Shown here: one piece after another, positions 1-8,828 of the stretch
Numbering within the stretch: the stretch's first letter is position 1
Layout of the letters: each line of letters begins with the position of its first letter
DNA from: Rudanella lutea DSM 19387
GTDB lineage: Bacteria; Bacteroidota; Bacteroidia; Cytophagales; Spirosomataceae
DNA: 64,000 nt
Assembly (NCBI RefSeq): GCF_000383955.1
Contig: NZ_KB913013.1
Location: 3,615,694 to 3,679,693, forward strand
Reading direction: 5' to 3'
Made by a program: the position numbers and the translations under genes
Notes under the pieces: generated by a model
What the model saw: the letters and a program-made list of their open reading frames with translations, nothing else
What the model was told of the DNA's origin: nothing
Databases searched by the model: none

Positions 1-2
1 TT

Positions 3-275
3 TTTGAGAATATCGATAATATTGCTGAATATCTGGCTCAACACTCAAAGCCCCTAGTTAATGCTTTTGTAGAAAAGGTTTTTGAGAAGGTCGAGTTGCT
101 CAGAAACTTCCCGGAAATGGGTCGAATGGTGCCCGAAATTGGCATTACGAAAGTGAGGGAGCTGCTATTCAAGCAATACCGAATAGTTTATCAGCTTGTT
201 AGCCAAGATCGTATTCGAGTATTAACAGTTCAGCATAGCTCCAGCCCACTTTCGTTAGAATCGCTTTTTGCTTAA
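3..275 (+). CDS. ParE/RelE-type toxin, 3' part only
   Basis: An open frame enters from the left edge and ends at a TAA at 273-275, giving about 90 residues. The features fit the RelE/ParE toxin superfamily: an N-terminal helix with the stretch VEKVFEKVELLRNFPEMGR, then a basic beta region (VRELLFKQYRIVYQL) and a closing strand with VLTVQHSS. ParE-type toxins poison DNA gyrase and RelE-type toxins cleave mRNA on ribosomes; sequence alone does not say which this is. The start codon and any antitoxin gene, normally just upstream, are outside the window. Its last bases overlap the stop of the convergent PLP-enzyme gene. The family call is good; activity is unknown. Confidence 0.72.
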   Translation, partial: FENIDNIAEYLAQHSKPLVNAFVEKVFEKVELLRNFPEMGRMVPEIGITKVRELLFKQYRIVYQLVSQDRIRVLTVQHSSSPLSLESLFA

Positions 276-1411
276 CCGATAGCCCGTTCAAGATCGGCAA
301 TAAGATCATCGGCATCTTCAATGCCTACACTAAGCCGAATCAGGGTATCTTTCAGGCCATTGGCCTCCCGCTCGGCCTTCGGAATGCTCGCGTGGGTCAT
401 GCTGGCCGGGTGCGTACACAACGACTCAACACCCCCCAACGATTCACCCAGCGAAAACACCTCGAAACTCTCCATCACCCGAACAGCCTCGGGCAGCGAG
501 TCGCCCACGAGTTCAAACGAGACCATCCCGCCAAAGCCCCGCATTTGCCGTTTGGCTAGTTCATGACCAGGGTGGTCGGGTAGGCCAGGGTAATACACCT
601 GACTTACTTTGGGATGTTGCTGTAAATATTCGGCTACACGCTGGGCATTCTGGCAGTGCCGCTCCATGCGCACATGGAGCGTTTTGATGCCCCGCAACGC
701 CAGAAAACAATCCTGAGGCCCCGGAACCGCCCCGCAGGCGTTCTGAATAAACCGGAGTTGGTTGGCCGTTTCGTCGTCGTTGGTGATAATGGCTCCCATC
801 ACGGTGTCGGAGTGCCCCCCAATGTATTTGGTGACGGAATGCACCACAATATCGGCCCCGAGGTCGAGTGGATTTTGCAGGTAGGGTGACGCAAACGTAT
901 TGTCGACTACCAGCCGGATGTTTCGGGTTTTGGTGATCTGGGCAATAGCCGCAATATCGACAATGCGGAGCAGGGGGTTGGTGGGTGTCTCGATCCAGAC
1001 CATGCGGGTTTTGTCGGTCAGAGCTGCTTCGAGGTTCGCCGGATCGTCGAGCGATACAAACCGGAATGTCAACCCAAACTCGCTGAATACCCGAACCATG
1101 ATCCGGTACGTACCGCCATAGAGGTCGCTACTGGCAATGATCTCGTCGCCGGGTTTGAAAAGCTTCAGAATGGCGTCGGTAGCGCCAAGACCCGAGGCAA
1201 AGCAGAGGCCGTGTTGCCCATTTTCGAGGGCAGCCAGGTTGGCCTGAAGAGCGTCGCGGGTGGGGTTTTGGGTACGGGCGTACTCATACCCTTTGTGCTT
1301 GCCGGGCGACTCCTGCACGTAGGTTGATGTCTGGTAAATGGGCGTCATGATGGCGCCCGTCGTGGGGTCGGGGTGCACGCCTGCGTGTATGGCTTTGGTT
1401 CCGAATTTCAT
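272..1411 (-). CDS. Cys/Met metabolism PLP-dependent enzyme (cystathionine gamma-synthase/lyase type)
   Basis: A 379-aa fold-type I PLP enzyme of the trans-sulfuration family, normal length for the family. Visible landmarks are the N-terminal FGTKAIHAG, the YEYARTQNPTR region that forms part of the active site in neighbouring subunits, and the PLP lysine at about K195 in HSVTKYIGGHSD. Members make cystathionine from an activated homoserine (MetB) or break it to cysteine (lyase); the family cannot be split safely by eye. It is a cytoplasmic sulfur amino-acid enzyme. The gene stands alone, divergent from the DUF308 gene, with a 229-bp shared upstream region in which I could not recognise a SAM riboswitch. 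The ATG at 1409-1411 is the only good start. Confidence 0.9.
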   Translation of the reverse strand: MKFGTKAIHAGVHPDPTTGAIMTPIYQTSTYVQESPGKHKGYEYARTQNPTRDALQANLAALENGQHGLCFASGLGATDAILKLFKPGDEIIASSDLYGGTYRIMVRVFSEFGLTFRFVSLDDPANLEAALTDKTRMVWIETPTNPLLRIVDIAAIAQITKTRNIRLVVDNTFASPYLQNPLDLGADIVVHSVTKYIGGHSDTVMGAIITNDDETANQLRFIQNACGAVPGPQDCFLALRGIKTLHVRMERHCQNAQRVAEYLQQHPKVSQVYYPGLPDHPGHELAKRQMRGFGGMVSFELVGDSLPEAVRVMESFEVFSLGESLGGVESLCTHPASMTHASIPKAEREANGLKDTLIRLSVGIEDADDLIADLERAIG

Positions 1412-1640
1412 ATAGTTTGACAGTAGTTCGTTGATTAATAAGGGCCTTTTGTCGGGGTATTGTTTTAGGTTTTTTGTTTCTGGTTAGGTGCGCTCTCATC
1501 CTGATGGCTTACGTACACCCACCCAAAAACGAAGCGTCGCCGGGTTCGTTGCCTACCTAACTTAACCGTTGGCTACGCAAACAAAATAAGGTTATTTTCA
1601 GTAGAGGTTAGGTAGACTTTTTAGATAAAACTCAACGACT
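1412..1640. promoter_or_regulatory. Divergent promoter region with a widely spaced 9-bp inverted repeat
   Basis: This 229-bp spacer lies between two divergent genes, so it should hold promoters for both. It contains CTACCTAAC at 1553-1561 and its exact reverse complement GTTAGGTAG at 1607-1615, 45 nt apart. These could be paired half-sites for a regulator or a weak RNA fold. I see no SAM-I core such as a GAGGGA plus GGCAACC pair. Confidence 0.3.
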
Positions 1641-2207
1641 ATGGAAACGACACGCTCAGCTCAACGTTGGTGGCTCTTATCAGCGCGGGGCGTTATTTAT
1701 GTGCTGATTGGTGTATTCATGTTTGTGTTTTCGGCCAGCTACTCGGCGCAATCGGCCTCGATTATTGGGGTTTTGGCCGCTGTAGCAGGTATTCTGGGTT
1801 TCATTTTTGCCTTCACCAACGAACGCGCCGACCGCAATAACATCTGGGGAATCATGCACGGAGTGGCCGATATTGCCTTCGGTATTGCCATGTTTGTGTA
1901 CTCCAACGGCACCATCAAAGGGTTTGTGGATGTGCTGGGCTTTTGGGCCATGATTTATGCCTTCCTGCAATCAGTACAGGCCATGTACGTATTCATGTCG
2001 GCACGGGGCGCTACCGTAACCAACTATCCGGCCAAATACATCCACTTTGCCAACGTACTGGTGTCGGGTGGGCTTGCCTTTACGATTCTGATGCGGCCGC
2101 GTGGATTCGAAGACTCGCTGGGCATGGTCGGCATCTTCCCGATTATTCTGGGCGCACTCATCGTAGCCCTGTCGTGGCAGCTCAAAGCGCAGGCCGAACG
2201 GTATTGA
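1641..2207 (+). CDS. DUF308/HdeD-like integral membrane protein
   Basis: A 188-aa protein with about six hydrophobic helices, near residues 12-31, 39-58, 70-89, 96-115, 131-150 and 160-180, joined by very short loops. The R-G-V-I-Y-V-L-I-G start of the first helix and the repeated two-helix units rich in Gly and Ala fit the DUF308/HdeD family. In enterobacteria HdeD is linked to acid resistance, but the molecular function of the family is unknown and that role should not be carried over here. It is a single gene, divergent from the PLP enzyme and convergent with the 486-aa protein. Confidence 0.75.
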   Translation: METTRSAQRWWLLSARGVIYVLIGVFMFVFSASYSAQSASIIGVLAAVAGILGFIFAFTNERADRNNIWGIMHGVADIAFGIAMFVYSNGTIKGFVDVLGFWAMIYAFLQSVQAMYVFMSARGATVTNYPAKYIHFANVLVSGGLAFTILMRPRGFEDSLGMVGIFPIILGALIVALSWQLKAQAERY

Positions 2208-2246
2208 ATTTTGGTTTTTAGTTTATTGTTTTTGGTTTAGGGTTTG
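2208..2246 (+). repeat. Class D word repeat (TTTTTGGTTTATTG-like), one-sided
   Basis: Directly after the stop at 2207 the spacer reads as overlapping copies of a T/G-rich word (TTTTGGTTTTTAG, TTTATTG, TTTTTGGTTTAGGG). The same words recur at 4239-4298 and 60118-60490. There is no complementary arm here, so this copy should not fold as a hairpin. Confidence 0.55.
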
Positions 2247-2257
2247 AGTTGTGGCCC

Positions 2258-3718
2258 CTACGCCTGCACAGCCTGCTGGCGCACCTGCTCGCCGATGGGT
2301 ACGTACTGTACCTCGCTTGGGTAACCAAACAGATGTTTTTCCTTAATGCGTTTGGCCACGCTCTCAGGCACAAATCCCTCCCAGCCTTCTTCGCCGTTCT
2401 GAATAAGCTCAAGCACCCGGTCGGTGGAGATATGCAGGTTCTCTTCGTTGTAGTCTGTGATGCTCTCGATCTTATCGTTTTGGGTCAGATACATAAAGAG
2501 CGGGGCCAGGTGTTCCGATACGTGGAAATCTTCGCAACCGTATATGCTGCCGTCGGGCCGGAGAGTGGGGTAAATAAAGAGCTTCACTTTCCGGCTGAAC
2601 AGGTTGGCAAACGACTCCAGAATGCCACCCGGTAAGAACTCGTAGTGCGCTTCGTCGAAAATGTATTCGAGGTTCGGAATACCCATGATCAGGCCAATCT
2701 TGAGCCGGGTAAGCCGGGCCAGATAAGCCACCAATCGGTAGTACTCGTGGTAATTCGAAATCATTACCGTTTGCCCCAACGAACACAAAATATCGACCCG
2801 GTCTAGAAAGTCTTTCTCGTCGATACCCGCGTCGCTCGCTTTCAGGTTCTGTAGGGTCAGCTCCGAGAGCATCACTACTTTGCCGGGGTCTACGTCCTGT
2901 TCCTCCTTAAATTGCTTCAGGCCGTTTTCGATCATGTCGACGTGTACGTTGGTGACCGGGCGCAGTCGGCCGCGCATCACCAGAATATTCTTCTTGTACA
3001 ACGCTTCGGAGGGTTGCAGCACCCGCCCGTCGGGGCCGAAGAGGGCCGCGTCGGTAAATCCGTTCCGAACCAGTCGCAAGCTCATGAGTCGGTTGTCGAC
3101 GTCGGCAAAGTCGGGCCCGTCGAATCGTACCATATCAATCTGAATACGCTCGGGCGTCAAATCGTCCATGAGCGACTGCAACAGGGTTTCGGGCGATTTC
3201 TGGTAGTAAAAACAGCCGTAAATCAGGTTGGTGCCAATAATACCGAGGGCCTGCTGCTGCAACACGTTTTCGTTGTCGAGCATCCGCACGTGCACAATCA
3301 CGTCGTTGTAAGCCGCCTGTGGATTCACCTGAAACCGGCAGCCGAGCCAGCCGTGACTCTCATTGGTCTTCTGGTAGTTGAGGGCAACTACGGTATTGGC
3401 AAACGCAAAGAAGGTCGTGTCGGAGCCGCGTTTATCGGCTAAACGCACGTTGAGCAGGTTGTATTCGCGGTTAAGCATCTTCAGCAACCGTGACTCGCAC
3501 ACATAGCGTCCGCTGGCTTCGGGGCCGTAAATAGCGTCGCTAAATGTCATATCGTACGCCGAGATGGTTTTGGCAATCGTACCCGACGCCCCCCCCGCTT
3601 TGAAAAATATGGCCGCTGTTTCCTGGCCTGCACCGATCTCCGCGAAAGAGCCGTAAATCTTACGGTCGAGGTTGATTCGTAACGCCTTTTGTTTGGTTCC
3701 TATATTTTTCTCGTACAT
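2258..3718 (-). CDS. Conserved 486-aa protein of unknown function
   Basis: An intact soluble 486-aa frame without signal peptide or membrane helix. I do not recognise a catalytic motif. The N-terminus is strikingly Gly/Ala-rich and looks conserved (IYGSFAEIGAGQETAAIFF, then KAGGASGTIAKTISAYDM), followed by a region with many aromatic and Asn residues. I have seen close relatives in Bacteroidota carrying unrelated annotations such as nicotinate-nucleotide adenylyltransferase; the (H/T)xGH motif of that enzyme is absent here, so I do not adopt the name. The gene stands alone, convergent with DUF308 and divergent from the gamma-glutamylcyclotransferase-like gene. The ATG at 3716-3718 immediately precedes the Y-E-K-N start. 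It is certainly a real gene; its function is unknown. Confidence 0.85.
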   Translation of the reverse strand: MYEKNIGTKQKALRINLDRKIYGSFAEIGAGQETAAIFFKAGGASGTIAKTISAYDMTFSDAIYGPEASGRYVCESRLLKMLNREYNLLNVRLADKRGSDTTFFAFANTVVALNYQKTNESHGWLGCRFQVNPQAAYNDVIVHVRMLDNENVLQQQALGIIGTNLIYGCFYYQKSPETLLQSLMDDLTPERIQIDMVRFDGPDFADVDNRLMSLRLVRNGFTDAALFGPDGRVLQPSEALYKKNILVMRGRLRPVTNVHVDMIENGLKQFKEEQDVDPGKVVMLSELTLQNLKASDAGIDEKDFLDRVDILCSLGQTVMISNYHEYYRLVAYLARLTRLKIGLIMGIPNLEYIFDEAHYEFLPGGILESFANLFSRKVKLFIYPTLRPDGSIYGCEDFHVSEHLAPLFMYLTQNDKIESITDYNEENLHISTDRVLELIQNGEEGWEGFVPESVAKRIKEKHLFGYPSEVQYVPIGEQVRQQAVQA

Positions 3719-3765
3719 ACCGTCAGGTTGTTGATGCTTAAATTTACTACAAAACTAAAACCCTT

Positions 3766-4176
3766 ATGCAAAACCCGTATCAGCCGCCCACTCCCGAGTA
3801 CGTATTCGTGTACGGGACCCTGATGCAGGGTTTCGATAACCCGTACGCCCGGCGGTTGCACGAACAGAGCCAATGGGTGGGCCAAGGCCACCTGCCAGGT
3901 CGGCTGTTTCGGGTGTCGTGGTTTCCGGGCGCAGTTCCCGATCCGGCAGCCCAAACCCAAATCTGGGGTGAGGTGTACCAACTACATAACCCGACAGACA
4001 CCCTTTCGTTTCTGGACGAGTACGAAGACGTGGCCCCCGACGGAATCGGTCTGTACATTCGGCGGCAACGGTCCGTTTGGGTGGGCGAGCAACGGTTAAC
4101 CTGCTGGATGTATATATACAACGAATCCACGGCAAAACTGGTGCCGATCCCCTCGGGCGACTGGCGAAACTTGTAG
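3766..4176 (+). CDS. Gamma-glutamylcyclotransferase (AIG2/GGCT-like) family protein
   Basis: A 136-aa cytoplasmic protein of the GGCT fold. The substrate-binding loop appears as VFVYGTLMQG at residues 13-22, with the Y-G-T-L signature at 16-19, and a conserved acidic position falls in FLDEYEDV near E85/E87, where the family has its catalytic glutamate. Enzymes of this family cleave gamma-glutamyl amines or peptides to 5-oxoproline; which substrate is used here is unknown. It starts 47 bp from the divergent 486-aa gene and ends at a strong bidirectional terminator. Confidence 0.82.
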   Translation: MQNPYQPPTPEYVFVYGTLMQGFDNPYARRLHEQSQWVGQGHLPGRLFRVSWFPGAVPDPAAQTQIWGEVYQLHNPTDTLSFLDEYEDVAPDGIGLYIRRQRSVWVGEQRLTCWMYIYNESTAKLVPIPSGDWRNL

Positions 4177-4186
4177 CAACGGCTCC

Positions 4187-4238
4187 CTCAACACAGAAAA
4201 GGCAACTCCGTTCTCGGAGTTGCCTTTTCTGTGTTGAG
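4187..4238. terminator. Bidirectional intrinsic terminator, 24-bp perfect stem
   Basis: Arms 4187-4210 and 4215-4238 are exact reverse complements (24 bp) around a TTCT loop. The stem contains AAAAGG/CCTTTT so that U-rich tracts occur on both strands. It sits between convergent genes ending at 4176 and 4304, as expected for a terminator serving both. Confidence 0.88.
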
Positions 4239-4298
4239 TTTCTGGTTCATTGTTTTTGGTTTATTGTTGCCAGAAACCAAAAACGATAAACCAGAAAC
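4239..4298. repeat. Class D word hairpin
   Basis: Immediately next to the terminator. Arm 4239-4262 (starting TTTCTGGTTCATTG) pairs with 4275-4298 (AAACCAAAAACGATAAACC region) at about 21 of 24 positions, loop about 12 nt. It ends just before the S41 stop codon at 4304. Same word family as 2208-2246 and the two blocks near 60.1 and 60.5 kb. Confidence 0.6.
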
Positions 4299-4303
4299 CT
4301 GCA

Positions 4304-5758
4304 CTACTGGCTGGGTAGCTTGTCGATAAACATATTGCTGCCACCAGCTTTCCGGTCAATCGACGAGCCAATGCTGAATAGCGTTTTTGCGGGTGAGGCT
4401 ATACGACCACCCGGGCTACTGCCGGTAATTCGGGCCACAGCCGCCCGTAGTAGGGGCTCATTGTTAATGTCGCCCAACTGAGCCAGAACCAGAGGCTCGA
4501 ACACCACCTGATCGGGTGCAAAGCCAGCCGTATAGTCCGACTGCCCCAGTTTGTTGTACGACTTTGCAATGATCGGCTGCATACCCCAGTTGATTCGGCG
4601 TGGCTTACGCTTGTCTTCAATCGTGATCGACGCTACGTTTTTGCCTGATGTGGTATCGCCAATCACCTGAACCGTCATAAACGGTTTGAGGCCGTTGATA
4701 ATCAGTTCGCTGGCCGATGCCGTGCGGCTCGTAGTGAGCACAAACACGCGGTTTAGGTTAGCCCCGATGTTCTGCGGTTTGTTCAGGAAGCGTACCTGCG
4801 TGCTCCCGAAAGCGCGCGTCAGCTCGGCATTGTACTCCTGCCGGTAAAACACCTCGTTGGTATTGATGCCTTTGCCAATCAACGACGCCAGGTTGCGGGC
4901 CGAAGAGGTATAACCGCCCGGATTGTAGCGCAAGTCGAGCACCAGCTCGTTGACGCCCTGCGCTTTGAATTTGGCAAATACATTGTCGACTTTGGTGTCG
5001 TACGAGGCATCGGAGGGGCCGTTGGGGCCGGTAATGAACTGGTTGTACACGAAGTAGCCGATCTTGCGGCTGCCAATGGTGTACACGCTGTCTTTGTATA
5101 CGGGGTCGGTTACAAGCTGCACCTGGTCAATCGTGCGGGTTTGCGGATTGGTGGTGGTATTGTTGCTGGCAATAGTCGCAAACGTAAATGCCTGACTCGT
5201 AGCATCGTTAAACAGCAACGCCTGATAGTTGCTTATCGTCAGTGTCTGCCCATTAACGCCCGTAAAAATATCGCCCCGCTTTACACCCGCCCGGACGGCG
5301 GGCGAGTTTGGTTGTACATAGAGCACCTGTCCAATCACATTGTTGGTGCCTGACGGCCACCGGTAGAGCTGAAACTCCATACCGGTTGCTCTTACAATAC
5401 CCTGTAATGAGTTCTTCAACTCATCAACACTTTGCTGAATCCAGGAGAATCGGTCGCCATCGGGTCGGAGCGTACGATCCCAGCGATACACAATCGACTC
5501 AAAAAATCTCGCCGGGTCCTGATTTAAATTCGGAGTGGCCGGAATCCGGTTGTTCCAATAATAATAGATCCGCATCGAATCGAGCACCCAGTTATTTACC
5601 TCCCGGTCGGTCAAAGCGCCCGTGGTACTGGTTGGAGTGGTCGTGGTGGTAGTAGGCGACTTAAGCTCGACCTGTGGTTCTTTACAGGCGCTCAGAAGAG
5701 CCGCCCCGAGGGCTACCGACAACAGAGCCGGACGCCAGCGCATTGGTTTACATGTCAT
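4304..5758 (-). CDS. S41-family peptidase lipoprotein (C-terminal processing peptidase type)
   Basis: A 484-aa envelope protease. The N-terminus has a basic stretch, a hydrophobic segment and a lipobox L-S-A-C with Cys25, followed by a threonine-rich linker (about 36-46), so the mature protein is probably a lipoprotein. A PDZ-like region lies near 140-190 (VLYVQPNSPAVRAGVKRGD), and the S41 core follows: ELVLDLRYNPGGYTSS near 271-286, a nucleophile serine in T-A-S-A-S-E (346-351) and the general-base lysine at about K373 in T-S-G-K. Length fits Bacteroidota S41 lipoproteins. It is not obviously in an operon and is divergent from sucA. The substrate is unknown. Confidence 0.9.
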   Translation of the reverse strand: MTCKPMRWRPALLSVALGAALLSACKEPQVELKSPTTTTTTPTSTTGALTDREVNNWVLDSMRIYYYWNNRIPATPNLNQDPARFFESIVYRWDRTLRPDGDRFSWIQQSVDELKNSLQGIVRATGMEFQLYRWPSGTNNVIGQVLYVQPNSPAVRAGVKRGDIFTGVNGQTLTISNYQALLFNDATSQAFTFATIASNNTTTNPQTRTIDQVQLVTDPVYKDSVYTIGSRKIGYFVYNQFITGPNGPSDASYDTKVDNVFAKFKAQGVNELVLDLRYNPGGYTSSARNLASLIGKGINTNEVFYRQEYNAELTRAFGSTQVRFLNKPQNIGANLNRVFVLTTSRTASASELIINGLKPFMTVQVIGDTTSGKNVASITIEDKRKPRRINWGMQPIIAKSYNKLGQSDYTAGFAPDQVVFEPLVLAQLGDINNEPLLRAAVARITGSSPGGRIASPAKTLFSIGSSIDRKAGGSNMFIDKLPSQ

Positions 5759-6013
5759 ACGAGAGAAGTACGTTGATAAAGCTCGTGAGATTCACGGTTG
5801 ATGTGCCTGCATAAAAAACGATTACAACCACCGCATGGTGCATACAGTGATCATGAATTTAATTAAAAAAGGCTTAATTGTCACGCATTTAAGGAAGAGT
5901 AGATACCGTAACCAATTGTGAACAGTTTTTGTTGGATAGATAGACCCGTTAGTTTGCTTAGCGAAGAAATCTATAAAATCCAAATTTTGCGGCCTACTTT
6001 CGGGCGTAAGCTG

Positions 6014-6021
6014 TACCTTTG
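6014..6021 (+). promoter_or_regulatory. Candidate Bacteroidota -7 box (TACCTTTG) for sucA
   Basis: TACCTTTG matches TAnnTTTG, the -7 element of the Bacteroidota primary sigma factor, and lies 27 bp before the sucA ATG. A TTTG at 5986-5989 could be the -33 element, but the 24-bp gap is longer than usual. The rest of the 290-bp spacer 5759-6048 shows no gene. Confidence 0.5.
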
Positions 6022-6048
6022 CCCCTTAAATACAGAAGCGTCGCATTC

Positions 6049-8826
6049 ATGGATAACTATTCGTATATAGCCAACTCAGACGCAGCCTACGTTGACCAGT
6101 TGTACCAGGCGTACAAACAAGATCCTAATTCGGTTGACGCAAGCTGGCAGAAGTTCTTTGAAGGCTTTGATTTTTCGCTCACCTATGGCGAAAATGGCGG
6201 AAAAGCCGCCAATCGAAACAAGGAAACTACGCCGGTAGCTACCAACGGTCAGACCAAGACCCCCGTTGATGCCCGGCACAGTGAAAAAGAAGTATCGGTT
6301 GCCAGCCTGATCAAAGCCTACCGCTCCCGGGGGCACCTGCTGGCCCAGACAAACCCCATTCGGTCGCGCAAAGATCGCAACCCCCGGCTCGAACTCTCGG
6401 ACTACGCCCTCTCAGACGCAGACCTCGATACCGTATTCGAAGCAGGCAACCTGCTGGGCATTGGCCCCGCTACCCTGCGTGATATTATGGCCTCGCTGGA
6501 GAAAATCTACGCGGGCCGGATCGGCTTCGAGTACATGTACATCCGCGAGATCGACGTAAAAAACTGGCTGCGCAACAAAATTGAGAAAGAAGCGCTGGTG
6601 TTTGATCCGACTATTCAGGAGAAAACCCGGATTCTGGAAAAGCTCAACGAAGCCACTGTTTTCGAAAACTTCCTGCACACCAAATTTCTGGGTCAGAAAC
6701 GGTTTTCGCTCGAAGGAGGTGAAACCACTATTCCGGCCCTCGATGCCATTATCAACAAGGCGGCCGACATGGGCGTTGAGGAGGTAATGATCGGGATGGC
6801 GCACCGTGGCCGACTCAATGTGCTGGCTAACATCCTGGGTAAATCGTACGAAAGTATTTTCGACGGATTCGAAGGAAACGTGCCCAGCGGTATTCATGGC
6901 GATGGCGACGTGAAGTATCACCTCGGCTACGCCAGCCTGACCGAAACGCCCGCAGGTAAGCGCATTAACGTGAAACTGGCCCCCAACCCGTCGCACCTCG
7001 AAGCCGTAAACCCGGTAGTAGAAGGCTTCACGCGGGCGCAGGCCGACGAAGAATACAAAGGCGATTTCACCAAGATCATGCCGATCCTGATTCACGGCGA
7101 TGCTGCCGTAGCGGGTCAGGGGATTGTGTATGAAGTGACGCAAATGGCCAAACTACCCGGCTACCAAACCGGCGGTACGGTGCATTTTGTGATCAATAAC
7201 CAGGTGGGCTTTACCACCGACTTTGATGACGCCCGCTCGTCGATTTATTGCTCCGACGTAGCCAAAATCATCGACGCCCCGATTTTTCACGTCAACGGCG
7301 ACGATCCCGAAGCGGTGTTCTTCTGCGCTAAACTGGCTGTTGAGTTCCGCGAGATGTTCAAGCGCGACGTGTTTATCGACATGGTGTGCTACCGGCGGTA
7401 CGGCCACAATGAGTCGGACGAGCCGAAGTTTACGCAGCCGACCATGTACGCCGTGATCGACAAGCACGCCAACCCCCGCGACATCTACAACAAGCAGTTG
7501 GTAGAGCGGAGCGAGGTAGACGCGCAACTGGCGGCCAACATGGACGCCGAGTTCAAGAAATTGTTGCAGGAGCGGCTCGACCGCGTGAAGCAGAAAGCCG
7601 AGATTCCGTACAAGCCACTCCGGCTCGATCAGCAATGGGCCGAACTGCGGACGTCACAGCCCGAGGACTTCGATCAGTCGCCGGAAACGGGTGTCTCGCT
7701 CGAAACGCTCGAACGCGTAGGGCAGGCCCTGTACACGGTACCCGACAACTTCAAGCCGCTGAAGCAGATTGACAAACTCCTGCGCGACCGCAAGCAGATG
7801 CTGACCGAGTCGAAGCAGGTAAACTGGGGTACGGCCGAATTGCTCGCTTACGGCTCAATTTTGAGCGAAGGTAAAGTGGTTCGTTTGAGTGGGCAGGACG
7901 TACAGCGGGGCACGTTCTCGCACCGTCATGCTGTGCTGCACGACTCAGAAAACAACGGCCTCTACTACTCACTCGACCATATCGGGGGTGAGGGCACGGC
8001 CAAAATGCAGATTTACAACTCACTCTTGTCGGAGTATGGGGTACTGGGCTTCGAGTACGGGTACGCTATGGCGACTCCGCACGCGCTGGTGATCTGGGAG
8101 GCTCAGTTTGGTGACTTTGCCAACGGTGCCCAAACCATGATTGATCAGTTTATTGCGGCTGGTGAGTCAAAATGGGGTATTCAGAACGGCGTGGTGATGC
8201 TGTTGCCCCACGGCTACGAAGGGCAGGGTCCCGAGCACTCAAACGCCCGGCCCGAGCGTTACCTCCAACTCTCGGCTCAGTACAACATGGTGGTTTGTAA
8301 CGTAACTACACCCGCCAACCTGTTCCATATGTTGCGCCGTCAGCTGGCGTGGCCGTTCCGTAAGCCGCTGGTGGTGATGTCGCCAAAGTCATTGCTGCGC
8401 CATCCGCAGGTAATCTCACCCCTGGAAGACCTCACCAAAGGGCGGTTCCAGGAGGTACTGGGCGACCCGTACGCCGACCCGAAAAAGGTGAAGCGCGTGC
8501 TGCTCTGCACCGGCAAGATTTACTACGAATTGCTGGAGAAACAGCAGGCCGAAGGTCGTACCGACGTCGCCATTGTGCGGCTGGAGCAACTGCACCCGCT
8601 GCCGCAAAAGCAGATTGACGCGGTATTGGCTCAGTACAAGAAGGCCGAGCTGGTGTGGGTACAGGAAGAACCCCTCAACATGGGTTACTACACCTACCTG
8701 CTGCGCGAAATGCCTGAGGTGCGGTTACGCCCCGTATCGCGTCCGGCGGCTGCATCGCCTGCTACCGGCTTCGCCAAAAACCACACGCAGGAGCAAGCTG
8801 CGATCGTAGCAAAAGCATTTGAATAA
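6049..8826 (+). CDS. sucA: 2-oxoglutarate dehydrogenase E1 component
   Basis: Thiamine-diphosphate E1 subunit of the 2-oxoglutarate dehydrogenase complex in the TCA cycle. It decarboxylates 2-oxoglutarate and passes the succinyl group to the lipoyl arm of E2, encoded next. About 925 aa, normal for SucA. Recognisable features are the N-terminal Y-V-D-Q-L-Y-Q-A-Y helix, EVMIGMAHRGRLNVL, the HGDAAVAGQGIVYE motif, the ThDP-binding region ending in NNQVGFTT, and the C-terminal HGYEGQGPEHSNARPER. I start at the ATG at 6049 rather than the upstream TTG at 6019, because the protein then begins M-D-N-Y-S like relatives and the -7 box would overlap the TTG. Confidence 0.97.
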   Translation: MDNYSYIANSDAAYVDQLYQAYKQDPNSVDASWQKFFEGFDFSLTYGENGGKAANRNKETTPVATNGQTKTPVDARHSEKEVSVASLIKAYRSRGHLLAQTNPIRSRKDRNPRLELSDYALSDADLDTVFEAGNLLGIGPATLRDIMASLEKIYAGRIGFEYMYIREIDVKNWLRNKIEKEALVFDPTIQEKTRILEKLNEATVFENFLHTKFLGQKRFSLEGGETTIPALDAIINKAADMGVEEVMIGMAHRGRLNVLANILGKSYESIFDGFEGNVPSGIHGDGDVKYHLGYASLTETPAGKRINVKLAPNPSHLEAVNPVVEGFTRAQADEEYKGDFTKIMPILIHGDAAVAGQGIVYEVTQMAKLPGYQTGGTVHFVINNQVGFTTDFDDARSSIYCSDVAKIIDAPIFHVNGDDPEAVFFCAKLAVEFREMFKRDVFIDMVCYRRYGHNESDEPKFTQPTMYAVIDKHANPRDIYNKQLVERSEVDAQLAANMDAEFKKLLQERLDRVKQKAEIPYKPLRLDQQWAELRTSQPEDFDQSPETGVSLETLERVGQALYTVPDNFKPLKQIDKLLRDRKQMLTESKQVNWGTAELLAYGSILSEGKVVRLSGQDVQRGTFSHRHAVLHDSENNGLYYSLDHIGGEGTAKMQIYNSLLSEYGVLGFEYGYAMATPHALVIWEAQFGDFANGAQTMIDQFIAAGESKWGIQNGVVMLLPHGYEGQGPEHSNARPERYLQLSAQYNMVVCNVTTPANLFHMLRRQLAWPFRKPLVVMSPKSLLRHPQVISPLEDLTKGRFQEVLGDPYADPKKVKRVLLCTGKIYYELLEKQQAEGRTDVAIVRLEQLHPLPQKQIDAVLAQYKKAELVWVQEEPLNMGYYTYLLREMPEVRLRPVSRPAAASPATGFAKNHTQEQAAIVAKAFE

Positions 8827-8828
8827 GC

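Noticed and set aside
1412-1640. Possible SAM riboswitch before the Cys/Met PLP enzyme
   Set aside because: The minus strand was read for the SAM-I core (GAGGGA, GGCAACC, GGTGC pattern) and for SAM-II-like pseudoknot arms. Only isolated fragments such as GGCAAC occur, without the paired stems.
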